A DNA stretch of 64,000 nt, taken from positions 3,778,001-3,842,000 of the forward strand of contig CP054837.1 in the NCBI GenBank assembly GCA_028768525.1. Direction: 5' to 3'. Below the pieces are notes generated by a model, which had not been told where the DNA came from, did no database searches, and saw nothing but the letters and a program-made list of their open reading frames with translations. Within the stretch, counting starts at the first letter, position 1. The number at the start of each line of letters is the position of its first letter. A program made the translations under genes and the position numbers. This DNA comes from Desulfobacter sp. (GTDB lineage: Bacteria; Desulfobacterota; Desulfobacteria; Desulfobacterales; Desulfobacteraceae). This document shows positions 1-9,434 of the stretch, in pieces.

Positions 1-902
1 TGGTGGACGAGGCGTCCATGGTGGATACCGTTCTCATGTACCGGCTGCTGGAAGCCATGCCGCCCATGGCCACCCTGATCCTGGTGGGGGACACCTTTCA
101 GCTGCCCTCGGTGGGACCGGGCAATGTCCTGTCCGACATGATGGCATCGGAACGGGTGGCTGTCTTTTCCCTTACCGAGATTTTCCGCCAGGCCCAGGAA
201 AGCCCCATTGTCATGCACGCCCACGCCATCCGAAACGGGAAGATGCCCGAGGTCAAAGGGGCGGGCCCTGAAAAGGCTTCGGAGTTCTATTTTATTGAGA
301 ACCGGGAGCCGGCCCGTGTGGTGGAGACCATTGCCGAACTCTGCGCCACCCGGATTCCCAAGGCCTTTCCCCATATTGAAGAAATCCAGGTGCTTACCCC
401 CATGCACCGGGGGGAGGCCGGCACCATCAATTTGAACCAGCGGCTCCAGGCCGCCCTCAACCCCCGACCAGGGGGCATCGACTCCCACGGCCAGACCTTC
501 AAACCCGGGGACAAGGTCATGCACCTGAAGAACAATTACGAAAAAGAGGTGTTCAACGGGGACATCGGCCGGGTGATTTCTGCGGATAAGGCCGAAGGAA
601 AGGTACTGGTGGATTACGAGGGCCGAACCGTGCCCTATGAGCTGTTGGAGCTGGATGAGCTTACCCTGGCCTATACCATTTCCGTGCACAAGTCCCAGGG
701 ATCTGAATACGATGCCGTGGTCATCGCCCTGACCACGGCCCATTTCCCGCTGCTCCAGCGTAACCTGCTATACACGGCCATGACCCGGGGCCGGCACCTG
801 GTCATCATCGTGGGCGCTTCCCGGGCGTTTGAAATCGCTTTTGAGAACAATAAGACCGCCCTGCGGCTTTCCGGACTGAAAGAGAGACTGGCAGAGGGCT
901 GA
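1..902 (+). CDS. RecD-like (RecD2) superfamily 1 helicase, C-terminal part
   Basis: The gene is cut by the left edge; about 300 residues remain. It opens at the Walker B motif (V-DEAS) and continues with LVGDTFQLPSVGPG (motif III), a FRQAQES segment, and near the end HKSQGSE (residues 229-235) and LLYTAMTRG (255-263), the helicase motifs V and VI of the SF1B RecD/TraA group. RecD2-type enzymes are ATP-driven 5'-3' DNA helicases that act without RecBC. The N-terminal HhH region and Walker A that would separate RecD2 from other RecD/TraA relatives lie outside the window, so the subfamily is inferred. The next gene is 118 bp away and unrelated. Confidence 0.85.
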   Translation, partial: VDEASMVDTVLMYRLLEAMPPMATLILVGDTFQLPSVGPGNVLSDMMASERVAVFSLTEIFRQAQESPIVMHAHAIRNGKMPEVKGAGPEKASEFYFIENREPARVVETIAELCATRIPKAFPHIEEIQVLTPMHRGEAGTINLNQRLQAALNPRPGGIDSHGQTFKPGDKVMHLKNNYEKEVFNGDIGRVISADKAEGKVLVDYEGRTVPYELLELDELTLAYTISVHKSQGSEYDAVVIALTTAHFPLLQRNLLYTAMTRGRHLVIIVGASRAFEIAFENNKTALRLSGLKERLAEG

Positions 903-1020
903 CCCTCCCGGCAGAGTCCGCTAAAGGATTTCCCTTGACCCGCGGGGCTGCCTTTGATAACCAGGTATAATTTCAGTATCCATAATACATCTTCGATATC
1001 GGACTCTAAAAGGAATGATC

Positions 1021-2352
1021 ATGAAAAAATTAGTAATCGTACTGGCTGTCATTATTCTCGCTGCGCTCCCGGGGATTCCCTTTGTTAACGGTATTGTCAT
1101 GGAACGGACCCTGAGGGGCGCCGTTGACAATATGAATAAGATATATGCCGGTACCGGGTCGGATATGCAGTTTGAAATCAAGGAATATGACCGGGGCCTG
1201 TTTGACACCCATGTAGAGTGGCGCATTGACTTCGGCAGCCTCTCCAAAGCCTATGGCATTGAGGATGTCGTACTCACGGAAAAGGCCAGTCACGGGTTCC
1301 TCGGCATTACCTCGGAAACCAGCCTGGAAAAGAATCTTTGGTATACCGACTGGGTCAGAAGCCAGCTAGAGGGGAAAGATCCCTTAAAAATCCGCACTCA
1401 ATATTCAGCCATCGGCCCCATTGTTTCCATCGTCACTCTGGACCCGGTCGTCGTGGATACCAAAAAGGCCCCTCTCAATATCGGAGCCCTTGAATTTACC
1501 AGCACCCTTGATAAATCCTTTACCTCAGTTGCCATGTCCGGAAAATGGGACGGTCTGTCCGAAGATAATGCAAATAAAATGGGCCCAGTGACCCTGGAGG
1601 CAGTTCATAAAAGACTCTCAGACTTGATATGGGAAGGAAAAGGGACCATTGCCGTTGATTCTTTTTCTGCGGATGAGGCTGATGCCTCGGTGAATCTTTC
1701 CGACCTGAGCCTTGATTATGACCTGTCCGCAGACCCGGATCACAAAAATATGGATATCACCATGGGAATGAAGGCCGGGAATATTGTTTTTAACGGCAAG
1801 CCCCTGTCGGAATGGGCAGTGGAATTCGGCATGAACAATATTGATATTCAGGCCTATGAAGAGTTTGCACAGGTTTATTATAAGATGATAAACAGCCATA
1901 TGACACGGACCGCCGGTGCTGCCCTCTCCCCGGAGGCGGCCGGTGAAGAGATGCAGAAGCTCATGGCCAGGAATGCCCCCAAGCTGGTCGGCGGGCTGGA
2001 AAAACTGATGAAAAAGGGGCTTGAATTTAAGGTTTCCCGGCTCGACCTGGCCCTGCCCCAGGGGGAAATCACCGGCAGTCTGGCCCTGGGCCTGAAACAG
2101 GATGTGACCATGGCCCAGTGCATGATGCTGGCGGTCCAGCCGGATCTGGCCCTGGACATATTCTCACTGAACTCGGCGCTTTCCCTGCCCGCAGCCCTGG
2201 CCGGCCCCAGGCAGCAGGATCTCACCGTTCCGGCTTTTCCGGGGATGAAAACCGGCATCTTCATCCGGGAGGGGGAGACCCTGAAGCACCGGGCCGAAAT
2301 CAGGGAGAACAAGCTCTATCTCAACGGCCAGGAAGTGGAATTGGCATTCTAA
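1021..2352 (+). CDS. DUF945 (YdgA-like) envelope protein
   Basis: About 444 residues with an N-terminal hydrophobic segment (residues 3-20) that anchors or exports the chain, followed by a long beta-rich region typical of YdgA/DUF945 proteins (GIVMERTLR, FEIKEYDRGLF, FTSTLDKSF). The family is periplasmic and of unknown activity. An ATG at 1015 is in frame, but AAGGA at 1010-1014 sits six bases before the ATG at 1021, so the later start is chosen. The gene stands alone; a symmetric hairpin follows at 2428-2455. The family call rests on recognition of the N-terminal pattern and overall shape. Confidence 0.7.
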   Translation: MKKLVIVLAVIILAALPGIPFVNGIVMERTLRGAVDNMNKIYAGTGSDMQFEIKEYDRGLFDTHVEWRIDFGSLSKAYGIEDVVLTEKASHGFLGITSETSLEKNLWYTDWVRSQLEGKDPLKIRTQYSAIGPIVSIVTLDPVVVDTKKAPLNIGALEFTSTLDKSFTSVAMSGKWDGLSEDNANKMGPVTLEAVHKRLSDLIWEGKGTIAVDSFSADEADASVNLSDLSLDYDLSADPDHKNMDITMGMKAGNIVFNGKPLSEWAVEFGMNNIDIQAYEEFAQVYYKMINSHMTRTAGAALSPEAAGEEMQKLMARNAPKLVGGLEKLMKKGLEFKVSRLDLALPQGEITGSLALGLKQDVTMAQCMMLAVQPDLALDIFSLNSALSLPAALAGPRQQDLTVPAFPGMKTGIFIREGETLKHRAEIRENKLYLNGQEVELAF

Positions 2353-2419
2353 CCGCCAGTTTTTATATAGACGGCGATGTATTGTTCGCCTTCCGATGTC
2401 TGCCTGTTTGGCAATGCGC

Positions 2420-2460
2420 AAATATAAATCACCCGGCCCAATCGGACCGGGTGATTATAT
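2420..2460. terminator. Bidirectional terminator-like hairpin
   Basis: ATCACCCGG (2428-2436) pairs with CCGGGTGAT (2447-2455), and A/T-rich runs flank both sides, so the hairpin can stop transcription in either direction. It closes the DUF945 gene and insulates the promoter that begins at 2461. Confidence 0.6.
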
Positions 2461-2489
2461 TTGACAGGGCCCGGGTTCCAGCCTATATT
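2461..2489 (+). promoter_or_regulatory. Sigma-70-type promoter for the small basic protein
   Basis: TTGACA (2461-2466) is followed by a 17-base spacer and TATATT (2484-2489), close to the sigma-70 consensus. It lies 53 bases before the small ORF at 2542 and directly after the hairpin at 2428-2455. Confidence 0.65.
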
Positions 2490-2541
2490 TTTTATAACAC
2501 TCCTAGAAGAGTTTTCGGGCATGATGACGGAGGGTGTCAAG

Positions 2542-2727
2542 ATGGAAAAAAACAAAGAACGCCGGGAGCGGGAAGAAAGGCGGTCCGGAGTTGACCGTCG
2601 CAGACTCAACACATCAAATTATACGGGGGTTGAAAAGCGATCCAACCCCGAATGCAGAAACGGTGTTGACCGTCGGGATGACGGGGAAACCTGGATTGAA
2701 TACCTGGCGCCGGTTCGAAAAAAATAA
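2542..2727 (+). CDS. Small charged protein with two R-x-GVDRR motifs
   Basis: A 61-residue protein very rich in Arg, Glu and Lys. It holds two copies of a short motif (RSGVDRR and RNGVDRR) about 35 residues apart. No membrane segment or known domain is visible. The start at 2542 is chosen because GGAGGG (2529-2534) lies seven bases upstream; a longer in-frame reading from 2461 would begin inside the promoter. A strong promoter and good ribosome site argue that it is expressed. Function unknown; the repeated basic motif could bind nucleic acid, which is only a guess. Confidence 0.6.
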   Translation: MEKNKERREREERRSGVDRRRLNTSNYTGVEKRSNPECRNGVDRRDDGETWIEYLAPVRKK

Positions 2728-2764
2728 GACGAAAATCGTACCGGCACCCGGATGATGGCAGGGG

Positions 2765-3889
2765 TTAATTCTGGGGAAAGGATTTCTCCATCATTTTTTT
2801 GCCCATGGCCTTTTCAATCAATGCGACCATCTTGCCGTCCTCTACAGAAGCGAACGTGTAAGCCTGGCCGGACTGATCCGCCCTTCCGGTTCTGCCTGTC
2901 CGGTGGATGTAAGTTTCAACCGTATCGGGCAGGTCATAGTTGATCACATGGGAAACCCCTGACACGTCAATGCCCCTGGCCGCGATATCTGTTGCCACCA
3001 GTATATTGAAAGAACCGCTTCGGAATCCCTCCATGGCTTTGCGGCGTTGGTTCTGGGACAGGTTACCCTGCAGGGAAACCGCACGGAATCCGGCTTTTTT
3101 CAACTGGACGGCAAGGCTCTTTGCCTTATGCTTGGTGCGGGTGAAAACAAGGGTGCTGGTCATGCCCTCTCCGGCAAACAGCTTTTTGAGCAGGGCTGTC
3201 CGCTCCTGTTTTTGAACATTAAACCTGGCATGGGCAATACGGGGGGCCGGTTGCGTCCGGTTGATGCGGACCGTAACCGGCCGGTTCAGGATGTTTTGGG
3301 CAAGATGCCTTATTTCTTTGGGCATTGTGGCCGAAAAAACCAGGGACTGCCGGTGTTTGGGCAAATATTTGATAATCCGTCTGATATCCGGCAGAAAGCC
3401 CATGTCCAGCATCTGGTCGGCTTCGTCCAGGACCAGAACCTCAACGCTGTTAAGGGTTAAGGCATTTTCATTCATAAGGTCCAGCAGCCGTCCCGGGCAG
3501 GCCACAATAATATCCACCCCCTTGCGAAAGGCATTTATCTGGGGATTTTTCCCGACACCGCCGTAGACGGCCACGCTTTTAACGGGGGTATGGACTGCCA
3601 TCAGTTTTATATTCTCATGGATCTGCTCGGCCAGTTCCCGGGTGGGGGCCATGATCAGAGACCGTGGCAGCCTGCGTGTTTTTGAGGACGTCTGGCCTGT
3701 CAGGCGCTGGAGAATGGGAAGTACAAAAGCGGCGGTTTTGCCGGTGCCGGTCTGGGCCAGGCCCAGCACATCTTTTCCCCCAAGAATCGGCGGGATGGTT
3801 TGTGCCTGAATGGGGGTGGGGGTGGTGTATCCGCAGGCATCAATGCCTGCATTAATGTCGGGGTGAAACTTAAACTGGCTGAAACGCAT
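2765..3889 (-). CDS. DEAD-box ATP-dependent RNA helicase (RhlE-type)
   Basis: A 374-residue DEAD-box helicase with the full motif set: a Q motif around TPTPIQAQTIP, Walker A AQTGTGKT (near residue 45), PTRELA, DEAD in LVLDEADQML, SAT in VFSATMPK, and HRTGRTGRA near the C-terminus. It remodels RNA using ATP; RhlE-type members act in ribosome assembly or RNA decay. It ends soon after motif VI, so it lacks the long basic C-tail of many RhlE proteins and is a minimal core. It converges on the small basic protein gene with a 37-bp gap and is followed upstream by a 592-bp region without a clear gene. Confidence 0.92.
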   Translation of the reverse strand: MRFSQFKFHPDINAGIDACGYTTPTPIQAQTIPPILGGKDVLGLAQTGTGKTAAFVLPILQRLTGQTSSKTRRLPRSLIMAPTRELAEQIHENIKLMAVHTPVKSVAVYGGVGKNPQINAFRKGVDIIVACPGRLLDLMNENALTLNSVEVLVLDEADQMLDMGFLPDIRRIIKYLPKHRQSLVFSATMPKEIRHLAQNILNRPVTVRINRTQPAPRIAHARFNVQKQERTALLKKLFAGEGMTSTLVFTRTKHKAKSLAVQLKKAGFRAVSLQGNLSQNQRRKAMEGFRSGSFNILVATDIAARGIDVSGVSHVINYDLPDTVETYIHRTGRTGRADQSGQAYTFASVEDGKMVALIEKAMGKKMMEKSFPQN

Positions 3890-4481
3890 TCAAACTCCTT
3901 AAATATTGATTGATCTGCCGGAGGATGACCGGATTTTCTCCGGGGCCGCCCGGCCTGCCGTATAGTCAGTGAAAAAAGGTAAGCGGCTATTGATGGATCA
4001 TTATCAATGATAAGGATATGACAGGCGTCGTTTCCAACAAATTCTTCATACGGTTTCCACTGTTAAGTAATCCGCAAAAATATCAACGGTAACGAACGAT
4101 GTGTGTCAGACAACGCGGTCAGCGAGGACGACCTGAAAGAATTAATATCCCGACAGGGAATCTGCATTTTACTTGTATGTAAGGCGCGTATCTTACACGA
4201 ATATGGGGCAATTGCAAGGAGAATGTCACCGGACCGTGTCCAAGGGCTGCCTGCCTATTTTTTACGGCCGGGTGGGGCCCGTTTCATGGGGGATTTCGCC
4301 CATGGTGCCCCTGAAATTGGGTATGGAATATTCTTACCGGGAAGATGCAGGATATGATTAAATCGCTTTAAACCCTGTAAAGCCACGGCTTTTCCCTTGA
4401 CAAAACTCAGGTGACCCAATACTTAAATTTATAATCTAATTTTTTATTCCATCATGAAAGACCCGGAAAAGGAAAGTAGTT
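3890..4481. other. Intergenic region without a convincing gene
   Basis: About 590 bases between divergent genes. Short open frames exist (for example 4103-4357) but have no good ribosome site and no recognisable protein pattern. A small hairpin CATGGG/CCCATG lies near 4287-4306. A promoter for the PilZ gene is at its right end (4397-4425). The left part is the likely 5' leader and promoter of the RNA helicase; no specific regulator was identified. Confidence 0.4.
4397..4425 (+). promoter_or_regulatory. Possible sigma-70 promoter for the PilZ gene
   Basis: TTGACA at 4397-4402, a 17-base spacer, then TACTTA (4420-4425). The -35 is perfect and the -10 is weak. It lies 57 bases before the PilZ ORF. 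Confidence 0.45.
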
Positions 4482-5132
4482 ATGAATGAATTGGAAGGCC
4501 TGCTTGAACTGAACAAATCCCAGGGGATTTATATTGACATCGGCACAAAGGTGTTTCTTGAGATCGACGGGGTGACCTTTTCTGTGACCAGCATATTTAT
4601 TGGGCTGCTCAAGGACGAGTTTCTGTTGATTACCCTGCCCAGAAAATATAAAAGCGTCCAGAGCAAATTGTTCCCGGGAAACAGGATGGTGGTCAAATAC
4701 ATTCATGAAGGGTCGGTCTATGCCTTCCAAAGCGGCGTCATTGAGATGATCACCGATCCCATCCGGGCCCTGGCCCTGGAATATCCCCGGGTGGTCCAGA
4801 AACGGGAACTGCGCAACAACCGGCGCAGGGCCGTTGTCATCCCCGGCAGGGTGGAGGCCAAAAAGGTTCACTTTCCCATTATTGTCAATGATATCAGCAA
4901 AAGGGGCTGCCAGTTCATCCACCAGGATAAAACGCCCTTGAGGGAAGGGGATCTCTTGAGGCTGTACTGCAAGTTTCCCGGATACTCGGAAGAAGCCGGG
5001 GCCATGGCCTGTGTCAGGAATACCCGGCGGGAAGGGGGAACCCTGTCCATCGGCGCGGAATTCCAGGATGCCACCCCGGAATTTTTAACCCCTCTGATGC
5101 AATTTCTTCTTTCCATTGAGGGCTTTGTCTGA
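4482..5132 (+). CDS. PilZ-domain protein with YcgR-like N-terminal domain
   Basis: A 216-residue protein. Residues 1-105 look like the beta-barrel N-domain of YcgR flagellar brakes (GTKVFLEIDG, LITLPRKYKSVQSKLFPGN). Residues 108-210 form a PilZ domain with the c-di-GMP ligands visible: the RxxxR pair in RNNRRR and the D/NxSxxG box in NDISKRGCQF. Such proteins bind cyclic di-GMP and usually slow flagellar rotation or control exopolysaccharide. It is a single-gene unit followed 113 bp later by a radical SAM gene. The domain call is firm; the partner (motor or other) is inferred. Confidence 0.82.
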   Translation: MNELEGLLELNKSQGIYIDIGTKVFLEIDGVTFSVTSIFIGLLKDEFLLITLPRKYKSVQSKLFPGNRMVVKYIHEGSVYAFQSGVIEMITDPIRALALEYPRVVQKRELRNNRRRAVVIPGRVEAKKVHFPIIVNDISKRGCQFIHQDKTPLREGDLLRLYCKFPGYSEEAGAMACVRNTRREGGTLSIGAEFQDATPEFLTPLMQFLLSIEGFV

Positions 5133-5245
5133 TTCCCGCCCCGTTTTCCTTGATCCGTTTCCGGGCGCCTGGGGGTAAATCAAGATATTGAAATTTTAAG
5201 CAATACCTGTTAAAAAAGGCTTTTGACTTTTTTAGGGGATGCACG

Positions 5246-6115
5246 ATGCACTATGAGGGGATGATTATCCGGCCCCCCAGCGAGGCCAACAGTATTTTGC
5301 TCCAGGTGACCCTGGGGTGCTCCCACAATAAATGCACCTTTTGCGGGACCTTCAGGGGCAAGCGGTTCAATATCAAAAAAGATGATGTGATCTTTGAGGA
5401 TATTGAATTTGCAAGGGAAAACTGCCGGCGCCAGAACCGGCTGTTCATCTGCGACGGGGATGCCATGATCGTTCCCCAGAAAAGACTGGTGCCTATTTTA
5501 AAACGGATAAAAGAGCGCCTGCCCTGGGTGGAACGGATCGGGGTCTATGCCAACACCAAAAGCATCAAGATGAAGACCGATGAGGAACTCGCCGAATTGA
5601 GGGCGCTGGGCGTAAAAATCGCCTATATGGGACTGGAGTCCGGTGATGACCGTGTCCTTGCTGCGATCCGTAAAGGTGCGGATTCCCAAAAGATGATCGA
5701 CATGGGCCGAAAGCTGAAACGGTCCGGCATCAAGGTTTCCGTCACCGTGCTGCTGGGGCTGGGGGGCCGGGAAGGGTCTTTGGACCATGCCCGGGAGACC
5801 GGCCGGGTACTCACGGCCATGGACCCCGACTATGTGGGGGCCCTGAGCCTGATGCTCATCCCGGGTACCGAACTCCACGACCAGTACGAGGCCGGTGAGT
5901 TTGAACTGCCCGGTGCCGAGGAAATGCTCACGGAACTGGGGGCAATGTTCGCCGCCACCACCCTTACCGACGGGCTCTTCCATGCCAACCATGCATCCAA
6001 TTATCTTCCTATCCGGGCGCGCCTTCCCCGGGATAAGGAAAAAACCCTTGAACTCATATCACAGGCCCTTGACGGTAAAATTCCGTTAAAACCCGAATAC
6101 ATGAGGGCCTTGTAA
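5246..6115 (+). CDS. Radical SAM protein with a CX4CX2C cluster motif
   Basis: A 289-residue radical SAM protein. The iron-sulfur site is GCSHNKCTFC, which spaces the cysteines as CX4CX2C rather than the usual CX3CX2C. This variant recurs in a COG1032-like group of uncharacterised radical SAM proteins. A glycine-rich strand (YMGLESGDDRVL) and a VLLGLGG segment complete the barrel. No B12-binding or auxiliary-cluster domain is present, so the substrate is not predictable. It is followed 30 bp later by transketolase, probably on the same transcript. Confidence 0.8.
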   Translation: MHYEGMIIRPPSEANSILLQVTLGCSHNKCTFCGTFRGKRFNIKKDDVIFEDIEFARENCRRQNRLFICDGDAMIVPQKRLVPILKRIKERLPWVERIGVYANTKSIKMKTDEELAELRALGVKIAYMGLESGDDRVLAAIRKGADSQKMIDMGRKLKRSGIKVSVTVLLGLGGREGSLDHARETGRVLTAMDPDYVGALSLMLIPGTELHDQYEAGEFELPGAEEMLTELGAMFAATTLTDGLFHANHASNYLPIRARLPRDKEKTLELISQALDGKIPLKPEYMRAL

Positions 6116-6145
6116 TTTTTTTAATTTTTACAGGAGATCGTAACC

Positions 6146-8146
6146 ATGGCTGATAATGCCAACACCCTTGACCAACTTACCGTTAACACCATCCGGGCCC
6201 TGTGCATGGATGCCGTTCAAAAGGCGAATTCCGGCCACCCCGGCGCCCCCATGGGCCTGGCCCCGGCCGCCTATGTATTGTTCAAACGTTTTTTGAAGCA
6301 GAATCCCGCCAACCCCTCTTGGATTGACCGGGACCGCTTTGTCCTCTCCGGCGGCCATGCCTCTTCTCTGCTCTACAGCATGCTCTACCTGTTCGGATAC
6401 GGCCTTGAGCTGGAAGACCTTGAGAATTTCCGGCAGTGGGGCTCCAAGACCCCGGGCCACCCTGAATTCGGCGAGACCCCGGGTGTTGAGACCACCACCG
6501 GCCCCCTGGGCCAGGGTGTTGCCAACGCAGTGGGCATGGCCATTGCCGAACGCCATCTGGCCGCCCGGTTCAACAAAGAGGGCAAAGAACTGATCAACCA
6601 CCACACCTTTGCCATCTGCGGCGACGGCGACCTCATGGAAGGAGTTGCCCTGGAAGCGGCTTCCCTGGCCGGCCACCTGGGCCTGGGCAAGCTGGTGGTG
6701 ATCTATGATGACAATGAAATCACCATTGAAGGAAAAACCGGCATCACCTTTACCGAAAACACCCGCGCCAAGTTTGAAGCCATGAACTGGCATGTGGTGG
6801 AAGTGGAAGACGGCAACGATCTGGCCGCCATTGAAAAGGCCATTCAGGCGGGCAAGGATGCCGTGGGCCGGCCTTCGCTGGTCAAGGTCTCCACCCACAT
6901 CGCCTACGGCAGCCCCAACAAGCAGGACACCCCGGACGCCCACGGCGCCCCCCTGGGTGAAGAAGAGATCAAACTGGTTAAAAAATTCTACGGCCTGCCC
7001 GAGGACAAGCGTTTTTACGTGCCGGAAGAGGTGCTGGAAGGTACCCGCAAGGCCCTGGCCTACGGCGAACAATATGAAAATGAATGGCAGGATGTCTTTG
7101 ATGCCTACAAGGCGGATTATGCCGACGAGGCCGGGCTTTTCGTTGATGCCGTTTCAGGGTTTCTGACCAAGGGATGGGACAGTGAAGTACCCGTGTTTAA
7201 GACCGAAGACGGCCCCGTGGCCACCCGTGCCGCTTCCGGCCAGGTCCTTAACGCCATTGCCAAGAACCTGCCCGTACTCATGGGCGGGTCCGCCGACCTG
7301 GCACCTTCCAACAAGACCTACCTGAACTGCTCAGACGTTTTCCAGAAGGAATCCTGGGCAGGCAGGAACATCCGGTTCGGTGTCCGGGAGCACGCCATGG
7401 GTGCCGTCATGAGCGGCATGTACCTGCATTCCGGCGTCCGCCCCTACGGCGGCACCTTCCTGGTATTTGCCGATTACATGCGGGGTGCCATCCGGGTCGC
7501 TTCCCTGATGAAGCTGCCCCTGATCTACGTATTCACCCATGATTCCGTTGCCGTGGGCGAAGACGGCCCCACCCACCAGCCCGTTGAGCATGTGGCGTCC
7601 CTGCGGGCCATCCCCGGCCTCAACGTGATCCGGCCGGCCGATGCCAATGAAACCGCCATGGCATGGAAAAAAGCCCTGACCACCATGGACGGGCCCACTG
7701 CTCTTATCCTCAGCCGCCAGAAACTGCCCACCCTGGACATGTCCTATAAAGACGGGGATGCGGAATGGGGCGGATACACGGTGAAGGATGCCGGCAAGGA
7801 CGCCGATATGCTTCTCATTGCCACCGGCTCCGAGGTCCACATCTGTGTGGAAGCGGCCGCCATCCTGGAAAAGGAACACAATGTCAAGGCCTCCGTGGTT
7901 TCCCTGCCCTCCTGGGAGCTGTTTGAAAAGGCTCCGGCCCCCTATAAGGAAAGAATCCTGCCCCCGTCCGTTAAAAAACGCCTGGCCGTTGAAGCCGGTA
8001 TTTCCATGGGCTGGGAAAAATATGTGGGCAATGAAGGCAAGACCATCAGCATTGACCGGTTCGGCGCTTCCGCCCCCGGCGGCACCGTACTCAAGGAGTT
8101 TGGATTCTCCGCGGAAAATATCGTGAAAAAAGCGCTGGAATTGTAA
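6146..8146 (+). CDS. tkt: Transketolase
   Basis: A 666-residue, full-length transketolase. It transfers two-carbon units between sugar phosphates in the non-oxidative pentose phosphate pathway, using thiamine diphosphate and Mg2+. Visible signatures are the N-terminal NSGHPGAPMG, the ThDP/Mg motif CGDGDLMEGVALEAA, the central DSVAVGEDGPTHQP, and the phosphate-binding region around LSRQKLP. The ribosome site CAGGAG (6131-6136) precedes the ATG. A strong hairpin terminator follows at 8182. In anaerobes this enzyme supplies pentoses and erythrose phosphate. Confidence 0.97.
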   Translation: MADNANTLDQLTVNTIRALCMDAVQKANSGHPGAPMGLAPAAYVLFKRFLKQNPANPSWIDRDRFVLSGGHASSLLYSMLYLFGYGLELEDLENFRQWGSKTPGHPEFGETPGVETTTGPLGQGVANAVGMAIAERHLAARFNKEGKELINHHTFAICGDGDLMEGVALEAASLAGHLGLGKLVVIYDDNEITIEGKTGITFTENTRAKFEAMNWHVVEVEDGNDLAAIEKAIQAGKDAVGRPSLVKVSTHIAYGSPNKQDTPDAHGAPLGEEEIKLVKKFYGLPEDKRFYVPEEVLEGTRKALAYGEQYENEWQDVFDAYKADYADEAGLFVDAVSGFLTKGWDSEVPVFKTEDGPVATRAASGQVLNAIAKNLPVLMGGSADLAPSNKTYLNCSDVFQKESWAGRNIRFGVREHAMGAVMSGMYLHSGVRPYGGTFLVFADYMRGAIRVASLMKLPLIYVFTHDSVAVGEDGPTHQPVEHVASLRAIPGLNVIRPADANETAMAWKKALTTMDGPTALILSRQKLPTLDMSYKDGDAEWGGYTVKDAGKDADMLLIATGSEVHICVEAAAILEKEHNVKASVVSLPSWELFEKAPAPYKERILPPSVKKRLAVEAGISMGWEKYVGNEGKTISIDRFGASAPGGTVLKEFGFSAENIVKKALEL

Positions 8147-8181
8147 CCCGGCCTGACCACGTATCGGTTAAGATGAGATAG

Positions 8182-8228
8182 AAGGCCGGTCCGGGCATCT
8201 GCGGATGATCCGAACCGGCCTTTCTTTT
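8182..8228 (+). terminator. Rho-independent terminator after transketolase
   Basis: AAGGCCGGT (8182-8190) pairs with ACCGGCCTT (8214-8222), with extra pairing inside, and a T-rich tail TTCTTTT follows. Confidence 0.8.
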
Positions 8229-8259
8229 AACTTGTTCCCTTTGAACAGAGGAGGAAACC

Positions 8260-8652
8260 ATGCAGTTTTCAGTCAAAACCAACGCCCGGACCCAGATGAT
8301 CGATGTCACCGCCCAGGTCCGGGAGGCGGTAACGGCCTCGGGGGTGAAAGAGGGGCTGGTCCATGTCTATTCCATGCACACCACCGGCGCCGTCACCATC
8401 AATGAAAATGCGGATCCGGCCGTGGAAGCGGATATCCTCTCCTGCATCAACAGGGTGATTCCCTGGGACGACAATTTCAAACACATGGAGGGCAATTCCG
8501 CAGCCCACATAAAAGTCAGCCTGTTCGGTCCATCGGAAACCATCCCCCTGGAAGGCGGCAGACTGGTTCTGGGCACCTGGCAGGGGATATTTTTCTGCGA
8601 GTTTGACGGCCCCCGTACCCGGAAGGTGAATGTGAAAATTATTGAAGGCTAG
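8260..8652 (+). CDS. YjbQ family protein (UPF0047)
   Basis: A 130-residue protein matching the YjbQ/UPF0047 family in length and motifs: VYSMHTTGAVTINENAD, the NSAAHIK stretch with conserved histidine, and GTWQGIFFCEFDGPR at the end. Family members form trimers with a metal site and show weak thiamine-phosphate synthase activity; the cellular role is unsettled. GAGGAGG lies just before the ATG. Its 3' end overlaps the convergent pseudouridine synthase gene by 14 bp. Confidence 0.9.
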   Translation: MQFSVKTNARTQMIDVTAQVREAVTASGVKEGLVHVYSMHTTGAVTINENADPAVEADILSCINRVIPWDDNFKHMEGNSAAHIKVSLFGPSETIPLEGGRLVLGTWQGIFFCEFDGPRTRKVNVKIIEG

Positions 8653-9358
8653 GGGGATCTGCTTTCGATTCCTGGTCTTCCTTTAATAACTGCTCCATGG
8701 GGGAGGGCAGAGCGCTGAGTTCCATGGTGACCGGTCTGCCGTTTTCTTCAAATTCCAGGTAACAGGACTGGAGCCCCATGGCATGGAAATCCCGTTGTTC
8801 CTTTAAAAATTTTATGGCCCTGGGGGACCCATACCGGCTGTCTCCGGTGACGGGGTGGCCGGCCAGTTTGGCATGGCGGCGGATCTGGTGCTTCCGCCCT
8901 GTGAACAGTTCAATGTCCAGAAGGGCATAGTGGGGACTCTGGTCGATGACCCGGTACCGGGTTTCGGCCCTGACCTTTTTTCCCCTTCCCCGGGGATCCT
9001 TTCTGCCTCCGGCCTCCTTTGACAGGGGGATATCCCAAATGCCGCCGGCCTCCCGGGCCAGGTCGAAATTTCCGTGAACCAGCGCCTTGTAACGCTTTAC
9101 AACTCGGCCCCGGGCAAAGAGATCCGATAGCCTTGCCAATGTCTCATGGTCAGTTGCCAGAAGCAACAGGCCCCAGGTTTCCTTGTCCAGCCGGTGGACA
9201 GGCTGGAGAATGCCATTTTTAGGAATTCCGGATACCGGCCTGGCCCCGAGAATGGAAATTACATCTTTCCCCGGCGAATTGTGAACACTGATTCCCCCGG
9301 GTTTTTCAACACAAATCCAGCCCGTTCCCCTTTGAACGATATTTATCTTTTGTTTCAT
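8639..9358 (-). CDS. RluA-family RNA pseudouridine synthase
   Basis: About 239 residues. The catalytic motif is HRLDKETWGLL: the aspartate is present, but the usual T-S-G after it is changed to T-W-G. Other family marks are VEKPGGISVH, KRYKALVHG and the ETRYRVI/GRKHQIRRHAKLAGHPVTGD block that binds RNA. It would isomerise uridines in rRNA or tRNA; the target is not deducible, though the short form without an S4 domain is like RluA/TruC. The frame opens upstream at 9451 with TTG, but family alignment favours the ATG at 9358 (or 9367). It is convergent with the YjbQ gene. Confidence 0.88.
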   Translation of the reverse strand: MKQKINIVQRGTGWICVEKPGGISVHNSPGKDVISILGARPVSGIPKNGILQPVHRLDKETWGLLLLATDHETLARLSDLFARGRVVKRYKALVHGNFDLAREAGGIWDIPLSKEAGGRKDPRGRGKKVRAETRYRVIDQSPHYALLDIELFTGRKHQIRRHAKLAGHPVTGDSRYGSPRAIKFLKEQRDFHAMGLQSCYLEFEENGRPVTMELSALPSPMEQLLKEDQESKADPPSLQ

Positions 9359-9434
9359 GGTCCGCATTTTAACCGATTCTGCGGCCCGGGTCAAAAGGGC
9401 TCGCCGGCTTGATTTAGGCGTGCCGCATTCGGTT

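Noticed and set aside
4103..4357. 84-residue open frame in the gap before the PilZ gene
   Set aside because: No ribosome site, no domain pattern, mixed composition; treated as intergenic.
4370..4400. A GEMM (c-di-GMP riboswitch)-like stretch GTAAAGCCACGGCT upstream of the PilZ gene
   Set aside because: The companion GCAAACC helix and the closing stems are missing, and a promoter lies downstream of it, so it would not be in the transcript.
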